From assembly GCA_964516515.1 (NCBI GenBank), contig CAZEYA010000010.1:1-41715 (forward strand): 41,715 nucleotides of DNA, read 5' to 3'. The first letter of the stretch is position 1, and every line of letters begins with the position of its first letter. The notes below the pieces were generated by a model. It was not told where the DNA came from. It worked only from the letters and a program-made list of their open reading frames with translations, and did no database searches. The position numbers and the translations under genes were made by a program. Below, piece by piece: positions 15,236 through 23,274 of the stretch. Origin of the DNA: JANNOG01 sp964516515 (lineage in GTDB: Bacteria; Actinomycetota; Actinomycetes; Actinomycetales; JBBAYJ01).

Positions 15236-16840
15236 TCAGACGGAACCGGTCACCACGAAGGTCGACAGGACCTGGTCGAGTGCCTCGTAGTCGCGGTCGG
15301 TGTTGGCCTGGAACTGAACCGAGACGACGAACGCGCCATCCTCCGGCTGCGCGGCGACGATGACGTAGGTGGCAGTGGTACCGCCGCAGTTGGTGAAGAC
15401 GTCGAACACGCCGGTGTAGAGCTGGTCGGAGTACGGCTGTCGGCCCTCGTAGGTGCACTGCTCCGCACCGCCGGCGCCGAGCTGGTCCAGCACATCGTCG
15501 ACGGTGGACGACTGCACCAGGCCCGAGGAGGCGGTGAGGATCATCCCCGGCGTGTCCCAGCCGTTCGCGAACGCCTCCAAGCTGGTCGAGGCGCGCACGT
15601 CGACCCGCTGAATGCCGTCCTCACCCGTGTAGGGCGCGCCGTCGACGTCGGTCCATTCGTTGGGGACAGCGACGCTGACCGCACCGGTGTCGTCGGTGAT
15701 TGTGGTGTACCCGCTGTAGGTGTCGGCGGCGCCGCCTTCGGTGCCGCCGTTGGTGCCGCCCAGCTCCTGGGCGAACGATGTCACCTCGACCAGTGGCTCA
15801 CCGTTGAACTGGCCCTCCAGCACCTGGCTGGTGGCGAAGCGCAGCACCTCCACCTGGAGGACGTCGGTCGCCGAGCGGCTGCGCAGCACGTCGCAGTACT
15901 GGCTCATCGTGCCGTCAGTGGCCACGTTGATGTTCTCCAGCTGGGTGATGATGTCGCCCCCGGCGATGCCCACCGTGTCGGCCGGGGAGCCGGATTCAAC
16001 GGAAGCCACCCAGATGCCGCTGGTGCCGTCCTCGCCCAGCACCGCCTGGCCGTTGATCCCCAGGGAGGTGACGTCTTCCTCGCCGAGCAACGTCTCGACG
16101 ATGTCACGCGCCTCGGACTGCGCGATCGCGAACTGCTGGCGAGTCTCGGCGGCTCCGGCGTAGTTGACCCCGACCACACCGCCGGAGGCATCGACCAGCG
16201 GCCCACCGGAGTTGCCGGGGTTGATCGTCGCGTCGTGCTCCAGGACCTCGTCGACCGAGGCCCACGAGGTCTCGCCGTTCGCCGCGGCCTTGGAGATGAT
16301 GCCCCTGGTCAGCGTGAACTCTGGATCACCCAGCGGGAAGCCGGCGGCGTAGACCTCCAGGCCGGTGTCGGCCTCCTCGGTCGACCACGACAGCGTCGGG
16401 TACCCATCGCCCTCCAGATCGATGACCGCGAGGTCCGAACACTCGGACACGCCCAGCACACGCGCGTTGACAGGCTCTGAGTCACCGCCGACAAACACCT
16501 GCAGGAACGCCGAGCCGGTCACCACGTGATTGTTGGTGACGGCGATTCCCTCGGGGTCGATGATGAAGCCCGAACCCGCTCCCGCGGAATTGGTCTGCTC
16601 GCCCAGTTCGGGATCGACGAACGTACCCTCCGCCACGATCTGGATGGTCGCTGCCTCGACCGCATCGAGGTTGCCGGCGCCGCTGTTGGCCGCGGCGGAC
16701 GACGGTGCGGCGCTGCTGTCGCCGGAGGGGTCGTCACCGCCGCCGAGCACGACGCCGCAGCCGCTGAGGGCGAGACCGCCACACACCATGAGGGCCACCG
16801 GCGTGAGCCGGTTCAGCCGGGGAGGGGGCAAGGAGGGCAT
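15236..16840 (-). CDS. HtrA-like serine protease lipoprotein
   Basis: The 534-residue product starts with a lipoprotein signal peptide: VALMVCGGLALSGC, lipobox Cys28. A low-complexity Ser/Ala linker follows, then a trypsin-like domain with His105 (TNNHVV), Asp136 (SDLAVIDL) and Ser211 (INPGNSGGP). A PDZ-like segment lies near residues 240-340 (LGINGQAVLG, SGSPADTVGIAGGDIITQ). Residues about 400-534 form an extra domain (WTDVDGAPYTGEDG, CTYEGRQPYSD, CGGTTATYVIV) seen in some actinobacterial extracellular proteases and not part of standard HtrA. It should act at the outer membrane face in protein quality control or processing. I chose ATG 16840, with GGGAG upstream; in-frame codons further upstream lack the signal-peptide pattern. 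Confidence 0.88.
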   Translation of the reverse strand: MPSLPPPRLNRLTPVALMVCGGLALSGCGVVLGGGDDPSGDSSAAPSSAAANSGAGNLDAVEAATIQIVAEGTFVDPELGEQTNSAGAGSGFIIDPEGIAVTNNHVVTGSAFLQVFVGGDSEPVNARVLGVSECSDLAVIDLEGDGYPTLSWSTEEADTGLEVYAAGFPLGDPEFTLTRGIISKAAANGETSWASVDEVLEHDATINPGNSGGPLVDASGGVVGVNYAGAAETRQQFAIAQSEARDIVETLLGEEDVTSLGINGQAVLGEDGTSGIWVASVESGSPADTVGIAGGDIITQLENINVATDGTMSQYCDVLRSRSATDVLQVEVLRFATSQVLEGQFNGEPLVEVTSFAQELGGTNGGTEGGAADTYSGYTTITDDTGAVSVAVPNEWTDVDGAPYTGEDGIQRVDVRASTSLEAFANGWDTPGMILTASSGLVQSSTVDDVLDQLGAGGAEQCTYEGRQPYSDQLYTGVFDVFTNCGGTTATYVIVAAQPEDGAFVVSVQFQANTDRDYEALDQVLSTFVVTGSV

Positions 16841-16994
16841 CTGGGCTCCCAAGTGATCGGCGACGTCGGCGTGGTGAGCGGAACGTAGCAGCGCGGGCAG
16901 CCGCGTGGAACGAACATCCAGCCAGCGTGACCAGGCAGTTATAAACGCCGCCCGATCCGCAGCGAGGCGCCCGGAATTCGGCGACACTCGGTTC

Positions 16995-17681
16995 ATGCGG
17001 CCCTATGTCGTGCTGAGTGTCGCCATGTCGATGGACGGCTACATCGACGACACGTCAGCCCGTCGCCTGCTCCTGTCGGACGAGGCGGATCTGGACCGGG
17101 TCGACGGGCTGCGCGCGTCCTGCGACGCGATCCTCGTGGGCGCGGGGACGGTGCGGGCCGATGACCCACGGCTGCGGGTGCGCTCGCCGGAGCGCCGGAG
17201 GGAGCGGATCGCCCGCGGCCTGCCCGCCACCCCGATGCGGGTGGTGCTCGGCGGGCGGGGTGAGCTGTCGGCGTCAGCTCGCGTGTTCGCGGCGGCGCCA
17301 GGCGCCCGGCCCCTGCTGATATTGCGCGGGGAGGCACTCCAATCGGCGCGGCAGCGCTTCTCCGGCGTGGCGGACGTGGTGCAGACCGGCCCCAACGGTG
17401 ATCCTGGAGAAGTGCTGACGGAGCTCGCGAGCCGAGGTGTCCGGCGCCTGCTCCTCGAGGGTGGGACCACTGTCAACACCGCCTTCTTGGCGTCGTGTTG
17501 TGTCGATGAGATGCAGGTCGCCGTGGCACCGGTGCTCGTCGGGGAATCCGGCGCGCCCCGCCTGGCTGCCGATGCCGAGTATCCGTGGCGAGCGGACCGC
17601 GCCCGGCTGCTGGACGTTTCGGCCGTCGGCGACATGGCGGTTGTCCGCTGGGGTCTGAGTGAGCGGGCGAGCGCCACGTGA
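16995..17681 (+). CDS. RibD C-terminal-type (dihydrofolate reductase-like) pyrimidine reductase
   Basis: The 228-residue protein has the RibD_C/DHFR-like fold: RPYVVLSVAMSMDGYI at the N-terminus, DAILVGAGTVRADDPRL, and RRLLLEGGTTVNTAFLA before the C-terminal VAPVLVGESGAPRL. In riboflavin synthesis this domain reduces the ribose of the aminopyrimidine intermediate with NADPH. Single-domain versions with unclear substrates are common in actinomycetes. Its stop overlaps the GTG of a deaminase gene, so the two halves of a RibD-like enzyme are made as coupled separate proteins. The ATG at 16995 follows GACACT and six bases, a weak leaderless promoter. Confidence 0.85.
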   Translation: MRPYVVLSVAMSMDGYIDDTSARRLLLSDEADLDRVDGLRASCDAILVGAGTVRADDPRLRVRSPERRRERIARGLPATPMRVVLGGRGELSASARVFAAAPGARPLLILRGEALQSARQRFSGVADVVQTGPNGDPGEVLTELASRGVRRLLLEGGTTVNTAFLASCCVDEMQVAVAPVLVGESGAPRLAADAEYPWRADRARLLDVSAVGDMAVVRWGLSERASAT

Positions 17682-18151
17682 TCGACACCGATCACGAGTG
17701 GTTGCTGGCGGCCATCGAGGAATCACGGCTGTCTCCTCCGGTGAAGACCGCCTTCGCGGTGGGCGCGATCATCGTCTCGGGTTCCGGGCAGGAGTTGGCC
17801 CGTGGTCACTCCCGGCAGAGCGACGAGCGCGACCACGCCGAGGAGGTCGCCCTCGCCCGGCTGCGCCAGTGTGCAGACCCGCCGAGTTTCGAGGCGGGAG
17901 CCACGCTCTACAGCTCGCTGGAACCGTGCAGCCAGCGCCGGTCCCGGCCCGCAACCTGCACCCAGCTGGTGCTGGAGTCCGGCATCAGGCGGGTCGTCAT
18001 AGCCGCGCGGGAGCCGGACATCTTCGCTCATTGCCGGGGGGTGGAGATGCTCCACGCCGCAGGCGTCGAGGTGGTGGAACTGGAGGAGATGGCGGGCCTG
18101 GTCCGGGCTGTCAATTCACAGTTGGACTGGCCCGCGACGGCCCGTCACTAA
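17678..18151 (+). CDS. RibD N-terminal-like cytidine/pyrimidine deaminase
   Basis: The 157-residue protein has the zinc deaminase motifs HAEEVAL (ligand His53, catalytic Glu55) and PCSQRRSRPATC (ligands Cys84 and Cys94). The cysteine spacing is C-x9-C instead of the C-x8-C of classical RibD (PCSHxGRTPPC), and the GRTPP loop is missing, so the substrate pocket may differ. It starts at a GTG that overlaps the reductase stop (GTGA), giving the order reductase then deaminase, the reverse of fused RibD. It may be a second riboflavin-type activity or serve another aminopyrimidine. Its 3' end overlaps the convergent UPF0303 gene by 4 bp. Confidence 0.82.
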   Translation: MIDTDHEWLLAAIEESRLSPPVKTAFAVGAIIVSGSGQELARGHSRQSDERDHAEEVALARLRQCADPPSFEAGATLYSSLEPCSQRRSRPATCTQLVLESGIRRVVIAAREPDIFAHCRGVEMLHAAGVEVVELEEMAGLVRAVNSQLDWPATARH

Positions 18152-18639
18152 CGCGCGTCGGCGAGGAACGCCTGGACCTCGCGCACCACGAACGCGTGGT
18201 CCTCTCGTTGGGGCAGACCGGAGACGGCGATCACTCCCACCACTCCCACCCGCCGGATGATGACCGGGAATGCGCCACCGTGAGCCGCGTACTCGCGGGG
18301 GTCCAAGCCGGAGTCGGCCTCGAAGGACCCCCCGGAGGCGCGGAACGATTCCCCCACCCGCAACGAACTCTGCGAGAAGCGCTCCACGACCCGGCACTTG
18401 CGCGCCAGCCAGGCGTCGTTGTCCGGCGACGTCCCGGGAAGTGCGCTGTGGAACAGCACCTGCCCGTGGCGCCGCACCGTGATGGCCAGCGGCATCGTCT
18501 CGCGGCGGGCAGACTGGGTCAGTTGCAGGCCCAGAGCGAACGCGGTCTCGTTGTCGAAGTACTCGAACTGCAGCATGGCCTCCTGAGTCGCCAGTTCGTC
18601 CATCGAACCGCGAGGAGGGGATGACGGTGTGCTCGGCAT
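18148..18639 (-). CDS. UPF0303 (GlcG/HbpS-like) protein
   Basis: The product is about 163 residues from ATG 18639; ATG 18603 is an alternative and neither has a good ribosome-binding site. The core matches the UPF0303 branch of the GlcG/HbpS fold: PLAITVRRHGQVLFHSALPG, TSPDNDAWLARKCRVVERF, YAAHGGAFPVII and GVIAVSGLPQREDHAFV. Relatives with this fold bind haem or small organic ligands, but the function of UPF0303 is unknown. It is divergent from the DHH phosphoesterase gene across 85 bp. Confidence 0.82.
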   Translation of the reverse strand: MPSTPSSPPRGSMDELATQEAMLQFEYFDNETAFALGLQLTQSARRETMPLAITVRRHGQVLFHSALPGTSPDNDAWLARKCRVVERFSQSSLRVGESFRASGGSFEADSGLDPREYAAHGGAFPVIIRRVGVVGVIAVSGLPQREDHAFVVREVQAFLADAR

Positions 18640-18724
18640 GAGCCGAAGCGTGCCAGACCGACCGGTCCCACCCGATGCCGATCTTCGACTCAAGCCACTG
18701 GAGATAACGGCCGACTGTCAGAGG

Positions 18725-19678
18725 GTGAATGGCCATGAGCGTTACCGATTGGTGACCCGCAGCGACTTCGACGGGTTGGTCTCCGCCGTACTGCTCCGCC
18801 ATCTGGACATGATCGACGATATCCTCTTCGCCCATCCCAAGGACGTTCAGGACGGTGTCACCGAGATCACCGACCGGGACATCATCACCAACCTGCCGTA
18901 TGCAGCTCAAGCCAGGCTGGTGTTCGACCATCATCACAGTGAGCTGCTGCGCGCCGGCACCGTGGCCAAGAATCACATCATCGATGTCTGGGCGCCGTCG
19001 GCGGCGCGCGTCGTCCACCGGCACTACGGCGGGGCATGGGCATTTCCCAGCGTGTCCGAGGAGGTCATGTCGGCCGTCGATCGCGCCGACTCCGCCGACT
19101 TCGAACTGGACGACATCCTCTATCCCACGGACTGGGCCCTGCTCAGCTTCATCATGGACAGTCGCACCGGGCTCGGCCGATTCAGGGATTTCCGCATCTC
19201 CAACTACCAGTTGATGATGCGGTTGATCGATCTCGTCTTCGAACAGGTGCCGGTCGAGAAGATCCTCGCCGACCCCGACGTGGCCGAGCGGGTCGACCTG
19301 TTCCGCCGGCAGCACGCCGCCGCAGCGGAGCAGTTGCGTCAGGTGGCCTCGGTTCGCGGTGACGTGGTCGTGCTCGACTTCCGGGCCGTCCCCGAGATCC
19401 ACGCCTGCAACCGCTTCCTGGTCTATGCGCTGTTCCCCGACCTCCAGGTGTCGGTTCACGTCCTGCCCGGCAAGCAGGGGGCCAACACGGTCATCGCCGC
19501 CGGCAAGTCCATCATCGACCGGCAGTCGAATGCCGATATCGGCCGGTTGATGTTGGGGTACGGCGGCGGTGGTCACCGCAACGCCGGAACCTGCCAGGTG
19601 GCACATGGTGGCGTCTCGCGCGTACTGGACGAGATCGTGGATGCGCTCAACGAGCCGGCCAGGCTGCGCTACGGCTGA
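18725..19678 (+). CDS. DHH/DHHA1 family phosphoesterase (exopolyphosphatase-like)
   Basis: The 317-residue protein has the metal-binding motifs of the DHH family: TRSDFDGLVSAVLL near residue 11, ITDRDIITNLPY, and DHHHSELLR replacing the simple DHH. The C-terminal DHHA1 domain ends in the substrate-binding GYGGGGHRNAGTCQV. Family members hydrolyse short oligonucleotides, cyclic-dinucleotide products or polyphosphate. The close full-length relatives I recall are annotated as exopolyphosphatase-like, so the substrate is open. The GTG start (VNGHERYRL) fits the family N-terminus. The 3' end overlaps the convergent UbiA gene by 10 bp. Confidence 0.85.
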   Translation: MNGHERYRLVTRSDFDGLVSAVLLRHLDMIDDILFAHPKDVQDGVTEITDRDIITNLPYAAQARLVFDHHHSELLRAGTVAKNHIIDVWAPSAARVVHRHYGGAWAFPSVSEEVMSAVDRADSADFELDDILYPTDWALLSFIMDSRTGLGRFRDFRISNYQLMMRLIDLVFEQVPVEKILADPDVAERVDLFRRQHAAAAEQLRQVASVRGDVVVLDFRAVPEIHACNRFLVYALFPDLQVSVHVLPGKQGANTVIAAGKSIIDRQSNADIGRLMLGYGGGGHRNAGTCQVAHGGVSRVLDEIVDALNEPARLRYG

Positions 19679-20490
19679 CCGGAGGCCAAGAACCCGCCGA
19701 CGACCATGGCCACCGCGATCAGCGTGATGCGGAACGCGCCTTTGCCGGGCCCGCCTCGTAGCGTCACCGCCGCCGCGGCCGTCGCGAGCAGTGCGCCTGC
19801 GATGAGCACGACCGTGCCGCCCATGCCGGGCCGCTGCGGCCCGATCGGCAGTGCCGCTGCAGCGAACAGGACGAAGACCGCCATCGCGATCATCGAACGT
19901 CGCGGACCCAGCCGTTGCGGCAGCCCTCGGACACCCGTCAGCGCATCCGCCTCGCCGTCGCCCACCGTGTTCGCGAAGTGCGCGGCCACGCCCAGCGCCG
20001 CGCCCGCGACGAGCACGGTGACGTGCGGCCACTGGCCGGGTGACGCGGCTGTGGAGGCCACGGCCGGGAGCAGTGCGAAGGAGACGACGTAGGGCACCGG
20101 GCTCGCCGGGGTCGATTTCAGGCGTGCGTTGTAGGCCCAGGCGGAGGCGACGGCGACCAGATGCACCAGGCCGGGCACCACGCCGAGGGCGAGGGAGACC
20201 CCGACACACGTGGCCGCCGCCGCCAGCGCGGCGACCCCCACCACTCCTCGGGGCACCAGGCCAGCGGGAATCGGCTTGTCGGGCCGGCCGGCGGTCGTGT
20301 CGCGGGGGGCGTCGACCCAGTCGTTGCTCCAGCCGATGGACAGCTGGCCGACGAGCAGGGCGGCGGCCAGCACGAGGAGGGTCGGCAACGGCAGGTCCAC
20401 GGCCAGCGCGCCGTAGGCCGTGCCGAAGGCCGTCACCGCCAGGGAGGGCAGCAGGTGACACGCCTGGACCAAGCCCGCCAACCACCGCAC
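19669..20490 (-). CDS. UbiA family prenyltransferase
   Basis: The 273-residue membrane protein has about eight hydrophobic helices and both Asp-rich prenyl-diphosphate motifs: SNDWVDAPRDTTAGRPDKP (NDxxD-x3-D) near residue 55 and NTVGDGEADALTGVRGLPQR. UbiA enzymes transfer a polyprenyl chain to an aromatic acceptor such as a quinone precursor. The head-to-head position with the type III polyketide synthase operon suggests that the acceptor could be that operon's phenolic product, though a housekeeping role is possible; the window shows no menaquinone genes. The GTG start at 20490 is preceded by TACGGT and six bases. Confidence 0.87.
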   Translation of the reverse strand: MRWLAGLVQACHLLPSLAVTAFGTAYGALAVDLPLPTLLVLAAALLVGQLSIGWSNDWVDAPRDTTAGRPDKPIPAGLVPRGVVGVAALAAAATCVGVSLALGVVPGLVHLVAVASAWAYNARLKSTPASPVPYVVSFALLPAVASTAASPGQWPHVTVLVAGAALGVAAHFANTVGDGEADALTGVRGLPQRLGPRRSMIAMAVFVLFAAAALPIGPQRPGMGGTVVLIAGALLATAAAAVTLRGGPGKGAFRITLIAVAMVVGGFLASGQP

Positions 20491-20496
20491 GGCATC

Positions 20497-20533
20497 ACCG
20501 TAGGGCGCGGCCGTCAGGTCGGACGCTTACAGT
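20497..20533. promoter_or_regulatory. Divergent leaderless promoters of UbiA and polyketide synthase genes
   Basis: In the 49-bp intergenic region a minus-strand TACGGT (20502-20497) and a plus-strand TACAGT (20528-20533) each lie exactly 6 bases before their start codons. The two polymerase sites must overlap upstream, so the genes are probably co-controlled or mutually exclusive. Confidence 0.55.
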
Positions 20534-20539
20534 CAGGAC

Positions 20540-21619
20540 ATGTCGAGCATCGCCGCAGTGCGGGGCGTGCTGCCCGAGCATGTGCACACACAGGAGGAAA
20601 TCACTTCGGTGATGGCCGAAGTGGTCCTCGGCGGGCAGCAACACCGCCGCGCTGTGATGGAACGGCTGCACCGCTCGGCGATGGTCGGTACGCGGCACCT
20701 TGCGCTGCCGCTGGCGGCCTACCGCGACCTCGACGGTTTCGGAGCGGCCAACGACGTGTTCATCGATGTGGGCACTGCTCTGGGGGCCCGGGCCGTCGGC
20801 GAGGCACTGGCCGCGGCCGGCCTGGTGCCCGCGGACGTCGACATGATCATGTCGGTGTCCGTGACCGGCATGGCTGCACCGAGCCTGGATGCCCGACTGG
20901 TGCCACGGCTCGGCTTACGACCCGACGTCAAACGGGTGCCGGTCTTCGGGCTCGGCTGCGTGGCCGGTGCGGCCGGTGTCGCCCGGCTGCACGACTATCT
21001 GGTGGGGCACCCCGACGAGGTCGCGGTGCTGCTGTCCGTCGAGCTGTGCTCGCTGACGCTGCAGCGCGACGACACCTCGATGGCCAACCTGGTGGCCAGC
21101 GGGCTGTTCGGTGACGGGGCCGCGGCGGTGGTGATGGTCGGCGAGCGCCGTGCGATGGCGATGGGCCTGGACGCTGCCGGTCATCGGCCGACCGTGCTGG
21201 ACTCCCGCAGCCGGTTCTACCCCGACACCGAGCGGGTAATGGGCTGGGACATCGGTGGTTCCGGGCTGCGGATCGTGCTGGACGCGACCGTGCCTGACGT
21301 CGTGGAGAAATACCTTCGCGACGACGTCGACGCCTTCCTGGCCGACCATCGCTTGACGGTCGCCGACGTCGACACCTGGGTGGCTCACCCCGGGGGGCCG
21401 AAGGTGCTGCAGGCCATGACCCGCGCCCTGGACCTCGGCGACGATGCGCTGGCTGTGACGTGGCAGTCGCTGGCCGAGGTGGGCAACCTCTCCTCTTCCT
21501 CGGTGCTGCACGTCCTGGAACGCACGCTGGCCAGCGGCACGCAGACTCCCGGCATGCCCGGGATGATGATGGCGATGGGGCCAGGTTTCTGCGCTGAGCT
21601 CGTGCTGGTGCGCTGGTGA
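20540..21619 (+). CDS. Type III polyketide synthase (alkylresorcinol/alkylpyrone synthase-like)
   Basis: The 359-residue protein has the thiolase-fold catalytic triad of chalcone-synthase-type enzymes: Cys140 in FGLGCVAGAAG, His283 in WVAHPGGPK and Asn316 in EVGNLSSSSVL. Such enzymes extend an acyl-CoA or acyl-ACP starter with malonyl-CoA and cyclise it to a resorcinol, pyrone or phloroglucinol. The operon order matches srsA-srsB-srsC of Streptomyces griseus, which points to a long-chain phenolic lipid, but chain length and product cannot be read from sequence. It appears leaderless. Its stop overlaps the next gene's GTG. Confidence 0.9.
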   Translation: MSSIAAVRGVLPEHVHTQEEITSVMAEVVLGGQQHRRAVMERLHRSAMVGTRHLALPLAAYRDLDGFGAANDVFIDVGTALGARAVGEALAAAGLVPADVDMIMSVSVTGMAAPSLDARLVPRLGLRPDVKRVPVFGLGCVAGAAGVARLHDYLVGHPDEVAVLLSVELCSLTLQRDDTSMANLVASGLFGDGAAAVVMVGERRAMAMGLDAAGHRPTVLDSRSRFYPDTERVMGWDIGGSGLRIVLDATVPDVVEKYLRDDVDAFLADHRLTVADVDTWVAHPGGPKVLQAMTRALDLGDDALAVTWQSLAEVGNLSSSSVLHVLERTLASGTQTPGMPGMMMAMGPGFCAELVLVRW

Positions 21620-22170
21620 GCACCACCGTCTGGTACTGCGCGCTGGTCGCGGCGGTGATACTCGCGCGATTCGTCGAGTTGGGTGTGGCGCGGCGGCACC
21701 GGGCGTGGGCGGTGGCGCGCGGCGGGGTCGAGACCGGCGCGGCGCACTACCCGGTGATGGTTGCCTTGCACACGGCGCTGCTGCTGGGCTGCCTGGTGGA
21801 GGTGCTGGTGGCGGACCGGCCGTTCCTGCCGTGGTTGGGATGGTCGATGCTGGGGCTGCTGGTGCTGGCACATGCGCTGCGCTGGTGGTGCATCCGAACG
21901 CTGGGGCCGCAGTGGAACACCCGGATCTTGGTGGTGCCCGGGCTGCCGCTGGTCACCGGCGGGCCCTACCGCTGGCTGCGGCACCCCAACTACGTCGCGG
22001 TGATTGTTGAAGGGATCGCGCTGCCGCTGGTGCACAGCGCCTGGCTGACCGCCGGGTTGTTCACGATCGCCAACCTCGTGCTGTTGTTGGCGGTGCGGAT
22101 ACCGGCGGAGGAGAATGCGCTGGCCGCGGTGTCGCGGCCCGCCGTAGCAGCGGGGTGGGATGCCAGGTGA
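21616..22170 (+). CDS. ICMT-family methyltransferase (SrsB-like)
   Basis: The 184-residue integral membrane protein has about five helices and the C-terminal isoprenylcysteine carboxyl methyltransferase signature: GGPYRWLRHPNYVAVIVEG followed by RIPAEENAL. In srs-type operons this family O-methylates the alkylresorcinol on the membrane using SAM. The GTG start overlaps the polyketide synthase stop by 4 bp, and its own stop overlaps the next GTG, so the three proteins are translationally coupled. Confidence 0.85.
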   Translation: MSTTVWYCALVAAVILARFVELGVARRHRAWAVARGGVETGAAHYPVMVALHTALLLGCLVEVLVADRPFLPWLGWSMLGLLVLAHALRWWCIRTLGPQWNTRILVVPGLPLVTGGPYRWLRHPNYVAVIVEGIALPLVHSAWLTAGLFTIANLVLLLAVRIPAEENALAAVSRPAVAAGWDAR

Positions 22171-23204
22171 GGACGTCCTTCGACCTGCTCGTGGTGGGTG
22201 CCGGCCCGGTCGGCTTGGCCACGGCCATCGAAGGCGCGCTGGCCGGGATGCAGGTGGCGGTGATCGACCCGCGCCAGGGATCGGTGGACAAGGCGTGTGG
22301 TGAAGGGTTGATGCCCGGGGCGCGTGCCGCCCTGGACCGGCTGGGTGTCGAGGTGGCGGGGTGGCCGTTTCGTGGGATCCGCTATGCGGATGCGTCGGTG
22401 GGGGGTGAGCGCCAGGTCACGGCCGCTTTCCGCCGCGGGCCGGGGCTGGGGGTGCGGCGTACCGAACTCTCACGCGGGCTGGCGGCGCGCGCCGTCGCGC
22501 TGGGCGTCGAGCGGGTGTCGGCGCGGGCCGGCGTCCCGGTGCAGGGCGACGGCTGGGTGCAGGCGGCGGGGCTGCGCGCCTCGTGGCTGGTGGCGGCCGA
22601 CGGGCTGCACTCCCCGATTCGACGGGCCCTGGGGTTGGAGGCGCCTGCCGTCGGTACCCGGCGGTTCGGGTTGCGGCGGCACTATGCGGTTGCGCCGTGG
22701 GCCGACGTGGTCGAGGTGTACTGGGCCCACGATGCCGAGGCGTACGTCACCCCGGTGGATGCCGACACGGTCGGTGTAGCGGTGCTGTGCGGTGGCGGGG
22801 GCGGATATGACGAGTGGTTGGACCGGTTCCCGGCGCTGCGGCAGCGCGTGGCCGGCGCGCCCGTGGCCTCGACGGTGCGCGGCGCCGGGCCGTTGCGGCA
22901 GCGGGCGACGCGGCGGGTGGCAGGCCGGGTGTTGCTGGCCGGTGATGCGGCCGGGTACGTCGACGCGTTGACCGGCGAGGGGATCGCGGTCGGTCTGGCG
23001 GGTGCCCGGGCGTTGGTGGGGTGCCTTGTCGCGGGCTCGCCGGAGTCCTACGAGTCGGCGTGGTGTCGGGTGTCGCGGCGCTACCGGGTGCTGACCCACG
23101 GGTTGCTGTGGTCGGCGCAGCAGCGGGTGGTGCGCCGAGCGATCGTTCCAGCCGCGCGGGCGATGCCCGCCGTCTTCGGCGCCGTCGTCAACCGCCTCGC
23201 CTGA
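22167..23204 (+). CDS. FAD-dependent monooxygenase (SrsC-like)
   Basis: The 345-residue flavoprotein has the N-terminal FAD Rossmann motif VVGAGPVGLATAIEGA, DPRQGSVDKACGEGLMPGA at the ribityl-binding region, VAADGLHSPIRR, and the second FAD motif LAGDAAGYVDALTGEGIAVG. It resembles geranylgeranyl-reductase/hydroxylase-type flavoenzymes. Placed third after the polyketide synthase and methyltransferase, it most likely hydroxylates the resorcinol ring towards a hydroquinone/quinone, as SrsC does. The GTG start at 22167 overlaps the methyltransferase stop; the 70 bp after the gene show no clear hairpin. Confidence 0.86.
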   Translation: MRTSFDLLVVGAGPVGLATAIEGALAGMQVAVIDPRQGSVDKACGEGLMPGARAALDRLGVEVAGWPFRGIRYADASVGGERQVTAAFRRGPGLGVRRTELSRGLAARAVALGVERVSARAGVPVQGDGWVQAAGLRASWLVAADGLHSPIRRALGLEAPAVGTRRFGLRRHYAVAPWADVVEVYWAHDAEAYVTPVDADTVGVAVLCGGGGGYDEWLDRFPALRQRVAGAPVASTVRGAGPLRQRATRRVAGRVLLAGDAAGYVDALTGEGIAVGLAGARALVGCLVAGSPESYESAWCRVSRRYRVLTHGLLWSAQQRVVRRAIVPAARAMPAVFGAVVNRLA

Positions 23205-23274
23205 CGCCGCCTCTGGCCCTTTATGACCGCGCCCCTCTCTCGCCCCTATCACCCGGCCCATCCCACGCCATTGA

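Noticed and set aside
18233..18251. CACTCCCAC tandem duplication
   Set aside because: It lies within the UPF0303 coding sequence and encodes an ordinary Val-Gly-rich strand of the fold.
18116..20485. Long minus-strand open frame across the UPF0303, DHH and UbiA region
   Set aside because: It is antisense or out of frame to genes with clear family motifs, and its translation is Arg/Gly/Ala low-complexity.
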